The notes below the pieces were generated by a model, which did not search any database, had not been told where the DNA came from, and was given only the letters and a program-made list of their open reading frames with translations. DNA of 17,045 nt from Candidatus Omnitrophota bacterium (lineage in GTDB: Bacteria > Ratteibacteria > UBA8468 > B48-G9 > JAFGKM01), in the NCBI GenBank assembly GCA_022704985.1, contig JAKJFI010000005.1:1-17045 (forward strand), given 5' to 3'. A program made the position numbers and the translations under genes. Position 1 is the first letter of the stretch. Each line of letters starts with the position of its first letter. Shown piece by piece: positions 8,239 to 15,695 of the stretch.

Positions 8239-9099
8239 TTATATCTTTTCGCATGCCCGGAGTTTTGCACTCCTGCTCTCGGGATTTGCTGAGAGTTCTT
8301 CTTCTCCGGCTGTTACCGGTTTTTTTGTCAAAACTGAAAGTGAATCGTTTTTTCTGAAAAAATGTTTTACAATCCTGTCCTCGAGCGAGTGGAATGAAAT
8401 CACGATTAGCCTTCCGCCGCTTTTCAGCGCGTCTACAGCTTTCTTCAATCCCTGCCGTATCGTTTCTATCTCATCATTGACGGCGATTCTCAGAGCCATG
8501 AAAAATTTCGTGGCGGGATGTATTCTTTTTCTGTATCCGCAGTACTGCGCAATGAATTCCGAAAGTTCCGAAGTCGTTTCAAACTTCTTCTCTCTGCGTC
8601 TTTCAATTAGGGACGAAACGAATTTCCTTGCTTTTGCTATTTCACCGTATTTTTCAAACACATATACAAGGTCGTTTCTGCTCCACGTGTTTATGATGTC
8701 TCCCGCGGTCAGTCCAGCGCTCCTGTCATATCTCATATCGAGAGGCCCATCGTTCTGGAAACTAAACCCTCTTTCTCCGTCATGTATCTGGTTGCTTGAA
8801 AAACCGAGGTCCATCAGGATTCCGTCTACGCGCTCAATCCCCTCGCGCTTCAATACCGCGTCAAGGTTTTCATACCCGGAATGTAATGCTCTGAAATTTC
8901 CGAATGCGGTAAGCTTTTCAGAAGCATCTTTCACGGCATCTGCATCCTTGTCCAAACCGTACAGAGTGATATTTTTACCCGTTTCCAGTATGTACCGGCT
9001 GTGTCCGCCGTGCCCGCATGTGGCATCGACGTATACCCCTCCGTTTTTAACGTCGAGGTATTTCAGCACTTCATTTCTCATTACCGGATAGTGCTCCAT
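8239..9099 (-). CDS. rsmH: RsmH (MraW), 16S rRNA m4C1402 N4-methyltransferase
   Basis: S-adenosylmethionine-dependent enzyme that methylates N4 of C1402 in 16S rRNA. It is 286 residues long, slightly short of the usual ~310 but with all landmarks. HYPVMRNEVLKYL stands at the N-terminus and the SAM site VDATCGHGGHS at about residues 24-34. DKDADAV follows, then GILMDLGFSSNQI (about 100), the segment RIAVNDEIETI and the family signature ISFHSLEDRIVKHFF near the C-terminus. ATG 9099 shares its A with the mraZ stop codon (TGATG), and GTG 9102 is also possible but adds just one residue. The overlap indicates coupled translation with mraZ. Confidence 0.96.
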   Translation of the reverse strand: MEHYPVMRNEVLKYLDVKNGGVYVDATCGHGGHSRYILETGKNITLYGLDKDADAVKDASEKLTAFGNFRALHSGYENLDAVLKREGIERVDGILMDLGFSSNQIHDGERGFSFQNDGPLDMRYDRSAGLTAGDIINTWSRNDLVYVFEKYGEIAKARKFVSSLIERRREKKFETTSELSEFIAQYCGYRKRIHPATKFFMALRIAVNDEIETIRQGLKKAVDALKSGGRLIVISFHSLEDRIVKHFFRKNDSLSVLTKKPVTAGEEELSANPESRSAKLRACEKI

Positions 9100-9539
9100 C
9101 ACAGTTCCATAAGTTTTTCCGATATTTCCTCGTAGGTTTTCAGTGAATTTGAATAATACTCATTCCACTTATCTTCATCCCAAAGTTCAATTCTTGTTCC
9201 GGCGCCGATTATTACTATGTTCTCGCGTATCCCCGCGTATTCAAGGAGGTTTGCCGGTATCAGAATCCGTCCCTGTTTATCGACGCTTGACTGGAAGGCG
9301 CCTGAGAAAAAAAGACGCGTGAACGTTCTCGGGTCTCCTTTGGTGAAGGGGAGTTCTTTGAGTTTCGTGCTCTGGTTGGTCCATTCTTTTTCGGAAAAGA
9401 GGAAAAGGCAGTTTTCCAGTCCCTTTATAAGGTAAACAAGACTATTCTTTCCGGATGAAATGAGTGTTCTTAGTTTTGCCGGAATAACTATTCTTCCCTG
9501 CTGGTCTGTTTTTCCCCTAAATTCCCCAAAATATACCAT
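9099..9539 (-). CDS. mraZ: MraZ, transcriptional regulator of the dcw cluster
   Basis: DNA-binding regulator that in other bacteria assembles into a ring and controls its own dcw operon. The 146 residues form two SpoVT-AbrB-like half-sites, one around DQQGRIVIPAKLR (about 12-24) and one around DKQGRILIPANLLEYAGI, the usual duplicated architecture. GEFRGKTD at the start is typical. ATG 9539 has AAGGGAG five bases upstream. The frame could start nine codons earlier, but that would place the start at or upstream of the predicted -10 box, so the shorter form is chosen. It is the first gene of the minus-strand division operon and is probably autoregulated, although only one TGGGA-like box is seen at the promoter. 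Confidence 0.95.
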   Translation of the reverse strand: MVYFGEFRGKTDQQGRIVIPAKLRTLISSGKNSLVYLIKGLENCLFLFSEKEWTNQSTKLKELPFTKGDPRTFTRLFFSGAFQSSVDKQGRILIPANLLEYAGIRENIVIIGAGTRIELWDEDKWNEYYSNSLKTYEEISEKLMEL

Positions 9540-9557
9540 TTTCTCCCTTTTGCATAT

Positions 9558-9586
9558 ATTAAACACCTATAAAAAATTCTTGTCAA
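9558..9586 (-). promoter_or_regulatory. Sigma70-type promoter of mraZ and the dcw operon
   Basis: On the minus strand TTGACA (9586-9581), a 17-bp spacer and TTTAAT (9563-9558) lie immediately upstream of mraZ. The predicted start near 9551 leaves a leader of only about 12 nt carrying the ribosome site. The spacing and -35 match are near consensus. A T-run ending the upstream terminator sits just before it, so this is the likely boundary of the dcw operon. Confidence 0.8.
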
Positions 9587-9600
9587 ATTTATTTTTTGGG

Positions 9601-9691
9601 AAAAAAGGTAAATCTCAGGAATTCTTTTTAAGCGCTGACGCACCCTTTTTGCCGAGGTGCGTCAGGTTTAAGAATAAGGCGGGGATTTACC
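9601..9691 (-). terminator. Composite hairpin terminator after the rhamnose isomerase gene
   Basis: An inner perfect 10-bp stem, CTGACGCACC (9665-9656 side) with GGTGCGTCAG (9644-9635 side), has an 11-nt loop. Outside it, ATTCTT pairs with AAGAAT, and GGTAAATC (9691-9684) pairs with GATTTACC (9614-9607), directly followed on the minus strand by six Ts (9606-9601). The outer arm includes the TAA stop of the preceding gene. The order stem plus T-run suggests intrinsic termination between that gene and the mraZ promoter. The internal mismatches make its strength uncertain. Confidence 0.65.
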
Positions 9692-10901
9692 TGTTTTGTA
9701 TTTTTTGCTGATAGCCGCTTTTTACGTATTCGGCGACAGGGTCTGCCGGCAGGTCTTTCTCCAGGCGCGCTTTTGCCACTATTGGGCGCACATCCGCGTT
9801 TATGATTGCGTCGTTGAATGCTCTGTTTGCAAGGATTATTTCATCTTTCCGTCTGTATTCTTCAAGTTCAGCTGTGTTCACCAGCATGGCTCTGGCGAGA
9901 GAAAGTTGCAGGGAATCTATGGAATGCAGGATGGCATGGATTCTGTTTTCTCTGCTGCTTGCCTGGTCTATCATATACGCCCAGTTTTTGTCCTGCCGGT
10001 TTGTCACGACGTCGCCCTTAACCAGTTCATAAAATATCCTTGCCATTTCCGGATTGGGTTCTACGGCGTGGTCATCGTCAGCCGAATATCGCGTATTGAA
10101 ATGAAATCCACACGGCATCTTTTCTGCGACAAGCATCGCCACAATCTGCTCTATGTTTGTTCCGTGATGATGGTGTCCCAGGTCTATGAGAACGCCTGCG
10201 TTCTTCCCGAGGGATTTCATGAGGATGTAAGAGGTGCCCCAGTCCGGTACGGTAGTGCTGTACGTACCGGGTTCAAAAACCTTGTATTCCAGAAGTATCC
10301 TGACTTCATCTGGGAGCGCCCGGGCGCTTTCTATGAGAGATTCTTTCATCATGGAGTAAGCTTCTTTCAGGTCAATCTGTCCGGGGTAGAGCGATCCGTC
10401 CGGAAACCACAGGGTAACGATTCCGTTGCCCAGATTTTTTGCTATTTTCCCCGCCAACAAGGTCTGTTCTATATATTTTTTTCTGGTTTTCTCTGTCGGA
10501 GAGATAAAGCTTCCGCTTTGAGAACCTTTCAGGAAATAGGTGGGATTGACCGCTCCCAGGGAAAGGCCTCGCGCTTTGCATTCTTCGTTTGTTTGAAGGG
10601 CAAGGTCATAATCACCCTCAATGCCGTCCTTTGAGAAATCCCATAATACGTGCGTTGCCACCCGCCCGGAACTTCCTGTGAGTTTGTTGACAAATGCGGC
10701 GTCGTCAAGTTTCTGCTGAATGGTTTTTGCGTAACCCGGAGGCATGAAATCGCCGAATCTTCCCCCTCCGAAAGGTCCGAATGCCCATGTGGGAATCTCT
10801 ACCTGGAACTTCTTCACGGATTCAACAGCTTCTCTGATGCGGTTCTCCCCAAACTCTGCTGTGAGATTCTCTATGCCGTTCTCGATAAATTTCTTTTCCA
10901 T
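9687..10901 (-). CDS. rhaI: L-rhamnose isomerase (RhaI-type TIM barrel)
   Basis: Metal-dependent ketol isomerase expected to convert L-rhamnose to L-rhamnulose; some members accept other rare sugars. It is 404 residues long. The sequence shows LWFPDGSLYPGQ (about 164-175), the block around LLEYKVFEPGTYS and DWGTSY, DLGHHHHGTNIEQ (240-252) and GFHFNTRYSADDDH (265-278). Putative metal ligands E205, D240, H243, H267, D275 and D277 keep the spacing I recall for the Pseudomonas stutzeri enzyme (E219, D254, H257, H281, D289, D291); D312 may be the last. ATG 10901 has a perfect AGGAGG seven bases upstream. It follows rnpB by 39 bp and ends in a terminator. No other rhamnose genes are nearby, so the substrate is inferred from family only. 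Confidence 0.85.
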   Translation of the reverse strand: MEKKFIENGIENLTAEFGENRIREAVESVKKFQVEIPTWAFGPFGGGRFGDFMPPGYAKTIQQKLDDAAFVNKLTGSSGRVATHVLWDFSKDGIEGDYDLALQTNEECKARGLSLGAVNPTYFLKGSQSGSFISPTEKTRKKYIEQTLLAGKIAKNLGNGIVTLWFPDGSLYPGQIDLKEAYSMMKESLIESARALPDEVRILLEYKVFEPGTYSTTVPDWGTSYILMKSLGKNAGVLIDLGHHHHGTNIEQIVAMLVAEKMPCGFHFNTRYSADDDHAVEPNPEMARIFYELVKGDVVTNRQDKNWAYMIDQASSRENRIHAILHSIDSLQLSLARAMLVNTAELEEYRRKDEIILANRAFNDAIINADVRPIVAKARLEKDLPADPVAEYVKSGYQQKIQNR

Positions 10902-10940
10902 TGTAATACCTCCTCTTAAAAAAATTATAGTTTGGGTAAA

Positions 10941-11339
10941 GGGGGGCGGCTCGTAAGCCGGATTCTGTTAAAGCGGTCATTCATCTGGGTTGCCGGTTGC
11001 CCGGCAACTCGTGCGGTCAACCCGAACCTGTGAGGGCAGGGGCCTGAAGGTTCTGCTTGACCTTGCTCCGGATGGGGTTTGCCTTGCCCCGGCAGTTACC
11101 TGCCGGGCGGTGAGCTCTTACCTCGCCTTTTCACATTTGCCCTCCTTCACCAGGCGTATCGTTGAATACTGCCGCATCAGCGGCAACAACGATACGGTTT
11201 AGGAGGGTATCATGTTTTCTGTGGCACTTTCCAGTCCTTGTGGACTGCTCCCGTTAGGAGCCATCTTCCCTGCTGGAGTCCGGACTTTCCTCCCCTATGC
11301 CTTTTACAAGGCACAGGGGCGGCCGCCCGGCCACCCCCC
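10941..11339 (-). ncRNA. rnpB: RNase P RNA component
   Basis: Catalytic RNA that matures tRNA 5' ends, with the protein RnpA. On the minus strand the 5' conserved block GGGGAGGAAAGTCCGGACTC lies near 11296-11277. GAGGTAAGAGCTCACC, the CAAACCCCATCCGGAGCAAGG region and AGATGAATGACC follow, ending in ACAGAATCCGGCTTAC. The ends pair as P1: GGGGGGTGGC at 11339-11330 with GCCGCCCCCC at 10950-10941, with one G-U pair. This gives about 399 nt. A long P12-like arm (CGTATCGTTG with CAACGATACG) is also visible. The layout looks like the ancestral A type. It lies between RNase HI and the isomerase on the same strand. Ends are estimates from pairing. Confidence 0.95.
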
Positions 11340-11374
11340 AAAAAAACACCATATTTCGAACTTTCAAACACTAA

Positions 11375-11380
11375 ATTATA
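11375..11380 (-). promoter_or_regulatory. Possible -10 element for rnpB
   Basis: TATAAT on the minus strand lies about 35 bases before the predicted rnpB 5' end, just after the RNase HI stop codon. The -35 position is poor (TTTTGA at 17 bp). If used it would produce a precursor with a roughly 28-nt 5' extension. Alternatively rnpB is cut from the upstream operon transcript. Weak call. Confidence 0.3.
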
Positions 11381-11397
11381 AACACAAGATGAAGAAC

Positions 11398-11805
11398 TCA
11401 AAAAAGACTGTCTTTTATGTGTTTGTTGGCAACTCCATCTGCTTCAACGTTCTCTTCTCTCGGTATGTGCGTAAATGTTACGTTATTGTACCCTGAAACA
11501 AGACGGGATGCTATAAAATGAAGTTTTTTCAGCCATTCGTCTTTAACCTTGTACTGTCCCTGCATCTGCCTAATAAGCAGAAGACTGTCGCTTTTGATTT
11601 CCAGCCGCCCGGGTCTGTAGGCGATGCAGTCAATGAGAGCGGTGATGAGCGCCATATATTCGGCGACATTGTTGGTGGAGGTTCCTATGGAAAGACCTGT
11701 TTTTTTCAGCGTTTTTTTATTGTCGCCGCATATGACAATCCCTATTGATGCCCTGCCGGGATTTCCTTTCGAAGCGCCGTCAATATAAACAGTGAGACTA
11801 TCCAT
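11398..11805 (-). CDS. rnhA: Ribonuclease HI family protein
   Basis: Predicted endonuclease that removes RNA from RNA-DNA hybrids. The compact protein has 135 residues. Catalytic carboxylates are all present: D9 in VYIDGASKGNPG, E49 in NNVAEYMAL, D73 in IKSDSLLLIRQM and D123 in EENVEADGVAN, with H113 in THIPREEN in the place of the usual helper histidine. It lacks the longer basic-handle version seen in E. coli RNase HI and is closer to the short type found in many Gram-positive and deep-branching bacteria. ATG 11805 shares its first base with the stop of the zinc-ribbon gene (TGATG), so the pair is coupled. rnpB follows 58 bp downstream. Confidence 0.9.
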   Translation of the reverse strand: MDSLTVYIDGASKGNPGRASIGIVICGDNKKTLKKTGLSIGTSTNNVAEYMALITALIDCIAYRPGRLEIKSDSLLLIRQMQGQYKVKDEWLKKLHFIASRLVSGYNNVTFTHIPREENVEADGVANKHIKDSLF

Positions 11806-12506
11806 CAGTAGAGAATCCTGCTGCAGTTTTCACATTGTACCGGAGTTTTCTTTGCCTTGACCTTTTCCGCCATATAGGTTGGGACGAAAACCGAGCAACC
11901 AGTGCAACTCTCTCCTGCTAATTCGCATATTGCCACACCGTCTTTCTTGCTTTTTCGGATTTTTTCATAAAGAGCAAAGATATCCTTGCTTATTTCGGTG
12001 GCCATACTTGCTCTGCGTTCCTCTTTTTCTTTCAGCTGTTGTTTCAGCGCCTCTGTTTTCTGCGTTTCTTCAGCCATCTTTGATTCAATCTCTGCTTTAA
12101 TCCTTTCGGACTCGGATGTTGCATTTTCGAGCTGTTTGCCCAGTTGTTCGTCTTTTTCCATCAGCAATAAAAGCATGTCTTCAATGGAGGACTTTTTCTT
12201 CTTGAAATTTTCTATCTCCGTCAGGATGGAAGAATACTCTTTGTTGGTTTTCACTTCATCGAGCCTTTTCTGCAACTTCTTTGTTTCTTCTTCGTTGCTC
12301 AGGAGCTCCAGTTCTTTATCCTTTCGTTCAACCTGAAGCTTTTTCTGTTCTTTCTTTATCAATAGCAGGTCTTTATGCGCCGTCTCAATGGATTGTTCCA
12401 TCTGTTTTTTCCTGAGGGGGGAATTATCTATTGTTTCGCGGAAATCCTGTATTTCGCTGTCCAGTTCTTGAAGTTTGACCAGTTTCTCAATTTCCTGTTT
12501 TAACAT
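11805..12506 (-). CDS. Coiled-coil C4 zinc-ribbon protein (COG1579-like)
   Basis: A 233-residue protein of the family containing Chlamydia CT398 and Helicobacter HP0958. Residues 1-175 are an almost continuous charged coiled coil rich in E and K, predicted to fold as a helical hairpin. The last 45 residues hold a four-cysteine zinc ribbon made of CTGC and CENC knuckles, with one additional upstream Cys in AICELAGESC. Known relatives are described as nucleic-acid-binding or scaffold proteins; the exact role here is unknown. It is coupled to RNase HI, and this pairing recurs in many bacteria, which suggests an RNA-related task. ATG 12506 has no ribosome site and lies only about 8 bases after a predicted -10 box, so the mRNA may be leaderless. 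Confidence 0.85.
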   Translation of the reverse strand: MLKQEIEKLVKLQELDSEIQDFRETIDNSPLRKKQMEQSIETAHKDLLLIKKEQKKLQVERKDKELELLSNEEETKKLQKRLDEVKTNKEYSSILTEIENFKKKKSSIEDMLLLLMEKDEQLGKQLENATSESERIKAEIESKMAEETQKTEALKQQLKEKEERRASMATEISKDIFALYEKIRKSKKDGVAICELAGESCTGCSVFVPTYMAEKVKAKKTPVQCENCSRILY

Positions 12507-12514
12507 GATTCGAC

Positions 12515-12543
12515 ATAGTAAAACATATTTGAATTCCTGTCAA
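12515..12543 (-). promoter_or_regulatory. Strong promoter of the zinc-ribbon/RNase HI/rnpB unit
   Basis: On the minus strand TTGACA (12543-12538), a 17-bp spacer and TACTAT (12520-12515) match the sigma70 consensus well. The TGA within TTGACA is the stop codon of queF. Only eight bases separate the -10 box from the ATG of the zinc-ribbon gene, so the predicted start of transcription falls at or within about 3 nt of the start codon. Confidence 0.8.
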
Positions 12544-12965
12544 AATTTTCTTGGACGGGAGAACTTTCCGGTCTTGCGGGGATACGACGCTTCTATCGTT
12601 GATTTTATGCCTCCGCGCGGGCTGAATTCTCCTTTGACCACGCACCATTTGGGTTTGCATGCCTCAACGATGTCGTTCAGTATTCTGTTCACCGCGTTCT
12701 CATAGAAGATACCGAGGTCCCTGTATCCCTGAATGTACAACTTTAGTGATTTTAACTCAAGTATGAGTTCATCCGGTTCATATTCAATAGTAATTGTCCC
12801 GAAATCGGGCTGACCTGTTTTGGGACATACCGACGTGTATTCTGGGATTGACGTGGTTATGGTATAAGACCTGAAATGATTTTCAAAACATTCTATTCCG
12901 GGGAGTACCGTATCAAGTCCGGCATCGGCGCATCTGTCGTATCCTTGTTGTTTTTTGCTTTTCAC
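12540..12965 (-). CDS. queF: QueF, NADPH-dependent 7-cyano-7-deazaguanine reductase
   Basis: T-fold enzyme reducing preQ0 to preQ1 in queuosine biosynthesis. From GTG 12965 it has 141 residues, the short (unimodular) QueF form. The signature PEYTSVCPKTGQPDFGTI contains the nucleophile C47 and the acid D54, seven residues apart as in Bacillus QueF. The QueF motif appears as ELKSLKLY. GIFYENAVNRIL replaces the usual FHED with FYEN, keeping the glutamate but not the histidine. PRGGIKSTI follows. The frame is open 30 codons upstream, but that part reads through the groE terminator. GTG 12965 with AAGGA at 8 bases is the first credible start. No obvious promoter lies between terminator and start, so expression may depend on readthrough. 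Confidence 0.93.
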   Translation of the reverse strand: MKSKKQQGYDRCADAGLDTVLPGIECFENHFRSYTITTSIPEYTSVCPKTGQPDFGTITIEYEPDELILELKSLKLYIQGYRDLGIFYENAVNRILNDIVEACKPKWCVVKGEFSPRGGIKSTIEASYPRKTGKFSRPRKF

Positions 12966-13012
12966 CTGAAGAATCCTTTTACATAAATGTTGCGTCTTTT
13001 CATCACTAAGGT

Positions 13013-13049
13013 AAAAAAAAGGAGGCCCCGTTGGGCGGGACCTCCTTTT
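13013..13049 (-). terminator. Intrinsic terminator of the groES-groEL operon
   Basis: On the minus strand a 14-pair stem (AAAAGGAGGTCCCG with CGGGGCCTCCTTTT, one G-U pair) closes a CCCAA loop and runs into eight Ts (13020-13013). It begins 9 bases after the groEL stop. It is a clear Rho-independent terminator; partial readthrough could supply queF. Confidence 0.93.
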
Positions 13050-13058
13050 AGTCAAATC

Positions 13059-14696
<1,638 letters not shown>

Positions 14697-14703
14697 TTAT
14701 TTT

Positions 14704-15000
14704 TCAGTCAACAACGGCAAGAACGTCTTCCTCTCTCAATATCATATATTCTTTGCCGTCTATGGTGATTTCCGTACCTGCGTATTTGCCGTAAAGTATT
14801 TTATCTCCAACCTTGACTTCCATGGGCATAAGCTTGCCGTTTTCGTCAAGCTTCCCTTTGCCTGCGGCAACTACCTTGCCTTCCTGCGGCTTTTCTTTTG
14901 CGGTATCCGGAAGTATGATACCTCCTTTTGTCTTTTCTTCCGCTTCCAACGGTTCAACCACTACCCTGTCTCCGAGTGGTCTCAACTTCAGTTTTCCCAT
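14704..15000 (-). CDS. groES: GroES, 10 kDa co-chaperonin
   Basis: Heptameric lid of the GroEL chamber. It has 98 residues from [17 protein letters not shown], the usual start and length. [19 protein letters not shown] is the mobile loop that touches GroEL, and [15 protein letters not shown] the conserved core. ATG 15000 has AGGAGG five bases upstream. The frame opens 13 codons earlier, but that start has no ribosome site and adds unrelated residues. It is first in the groES-groEL operon under a consensus promoter. Confidence 0.98.
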   Translation of the reverse strand: MGKLKLRPLGDRVVVEPLEAEEKTKGGIILPDTAKEKPQEGKVVAAGKGKLDENGKLMPMEVKVGDKILYGKYAGTEITIDGKEYMILREEDVLAVVD

Positions 15001-15068
15001 ATCTGCCTCCTTTTTGACTTTTATGGTATTGTAATTCAAGGCTTTCTTTTTGACATTACGAATAATAA

Positions 15069-15096
15069 ATTATACCTTAAAAAAGTTAAGTGTCAA
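15069..15096 (-). promoter_or_regulatory. Consensus sigma70 promoter of groES-groEL with palindrome in the spacer
   Basis: On the minus strand TTGACA (15096-15091), a 16-bp spacer and TATAAT (15074-15069), both hexamers perfect. The spacer holds an inverted repeat, CTTAA-N5-TTAAG. The leader is about 60 nt. Neither a CIRCE element (TTAGCACTC-N9-GAGTGCTAA) nor CtsR repeats are seen in the leader or promoter, so HrcA control is not supported; the spacer palindrome could be a regulator site. Confidence 0.85.
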
Positions 15097-15203
15097 TACT
15101 TGTCTTCTTGCCTTTAAAACGACTTATTCCCACAGAAATCCTTCCTCAGTCAATAAGGTTTCCCGCCGTAAATATCAAATGTCCACAGGTCGGGAGGTCG
15201 GAT

Positions 15204-15296
15204 TCATCCGGAGACGGCCGCGGATAATTTTCGCAGTATATCCTTCAATTCATCGATGTCCGGTTGTATCTTGTCGAGAAATTGTGTGTTCAACAT
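15204..15296 (-). CDS. Possible 30-residue mini-ORF or gene remnant
   Basis: ATG 15296 opens 30 codons (MLNTQFLDKIQPDIDELKD..., ending AAVSG) with a charged amphipathic-helix appearance, then TGA. The same frame continues for 16 codons (IRPPDLWTFDIYGGKPY minus its last residues is typical) before a second TGA at 15152-15150. No ribosome site is present; a TATAAT (15305-15300) sits only three bases upstream. It may be chance, a small protein, or the remains of a gene upstream of groES. I do not recognise it. Confidence 0.2.
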   Translation of the reverse strand: MLNTQFLDKIQPDIDELKDILRKLSAAVSG

Positions 15297-15318
15297 TTAA
15301 TTATAACACATAGTTTTA

Positions 15319-15347
15319 TTGACTGAACAAGCAGTTCAAGGTAAAAT
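15319..15347 (+). promoter_or_regulatory. Promoter of tRNA-Gly
   Basis: TTGACT (15319-15324), a 17-bp spacer and TAAAAT (15342-15347) lie 21 bp before the tRNA 5' end. The hexamers and spacing are identical to those in front of the tRNA-Arg gene in this window. Confidence 0.8.
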
Positions 15348-15368
15348 TTCTCAACCGTCTTGAAACAA

Positions 15369-15442
15369 GCGGGATTAACTCAGGGGTAGAGTACGAGCTT
15401 CCCAAGCTCGGAACACGGGTTCGAATCCCGTATCCCGCTCCA
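15369..15442 (+). tRNA. tRNA-Gly (anticodon CCC), CCA encoded
   Basis: A full cloverleaf fits. The acceptor GCGGGAT pairs with ATCCCGC, the discriminator is T, and CCA is encoded. The D arm is CTC...GAG and the anticodon stem CGAGC/GCTCG has loop TTCCCAA, giving anticodon CCC. The T arm is ACGGG-TTCGAAT-CCCGT. It would read GGG codons. The 3' 19 bases together with 33 bases of flank are repeated 113 bp downstream. Confidence 0.97.
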
Positions 15443-15475
15443 TCTCTTCTATGTAAGGGATGAGAACCTTTTGGG
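15424..15475 (+). repeat. 52-bp direct repeat, copy 1 (tRNA-Gly 3' end plus flank)
   Basis: This segment covers the last 19 bases of tRNA-Gly (T arm 3' side, acceptor and CCA) and 33 bases beyond. It is identical to 15537-15588. A duplicated tRNA 3' end is what integration by a tyrosine recombinase element leaves, but no integrase is seen here. Confidence 0.9.
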
Positions 15476-15477
15476 TT

Positions 15478-15500
15478 TGAGCCGACTGAAATTTCTCACA
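15478..15500 (+). repeat. 23-bp direct repeat, copy 1
   Basis: It begins tgagccgactgaaatttctc and is identical to 15696-15718. It lies two bases after the 52-bp repeat, so copy 1 of the whole module is 77 bp long. Confidence 0.9.
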
Positions 15501-15536
15501 TCATAAGCAGAGACCGTGCGACGTTTTTTGTTGCAC

Positions 15537-15588
15537 AATCCCGTATCCCGCTCCATCTCTTCTATGTAAGGGATGAGAACCTTTTGGG
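15537..15588 (+). repeat. 52-bp direct repeat, copy 2 (orphan tRNA 3' end)
   Basis: Exact copy of 15424-15475. The sequence 5' of it (15501-15536) does not fold as the rest of a tRNA, so this is only the 3' end of a tRNA-Gly plus its flank. It contains GTGCGAC and TTGCAC arms around a T-run just ahead of the copy. Confidence 0.9.
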
Positions 15589-15695
15589 GGAGAGTTCTCT
15601 CGAAAGAACTCGAGGGGAGCGAAGTCAGAGATTGCGATGAGCAAGAGCAATCTCAGCGGGTGGCCGACCCGAGCAGTATCGGGATGCGAGGGCGC
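15589..15695. repeat. Hairpin-rich 107-bp insertion between repeat halves
   Basis: In the second module the 52-bp and 23-bp repeats are separated by 107 bp instead of 2. This insert holds successive inverted repeats: gagttct/agaactc (15592-15598, 15605-15611), gagattgc/gcaatctc (15628-15635, 15647-15654), cccga/tcggg (15668-15672, 15679-15683), and an outer pair ctcagcg/cgctgag (15652-15658, 15693-15699). No credible gene is present. It looks like a structured intergenic repeat or MITE-like element. Confidence 0.65.

Noticed and set aside
9558..9610. MraZ operator (TGGGN direct repeats) at the mraZ promoter
   Set aside because: Only one TGGGA-like box is visible on the plus strand near 9597; the repeated array expected of MraZ sites is absent.
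12966..13055. Longer QueF starting at TTG 13055
   Set aside because: It would translate through the groE terminator hairpin and T-run; the added residues have no QueF similarity.
15204..15296. Selenoprotein with UGA recoding
   Set aside because: No SECIS-like hairpin is evident after the TGA and there is no ribosome site; kept only as a low-interest observation.
15322..15340. LexA/Cheo-like box (GAAC-N5-GTTC) in the tRNA-Gly promoter spacer
   Set aside because: The spacing does not match the Bacillus box (N4) and control of a tRNA gene by LexA would be odd; likely chance.
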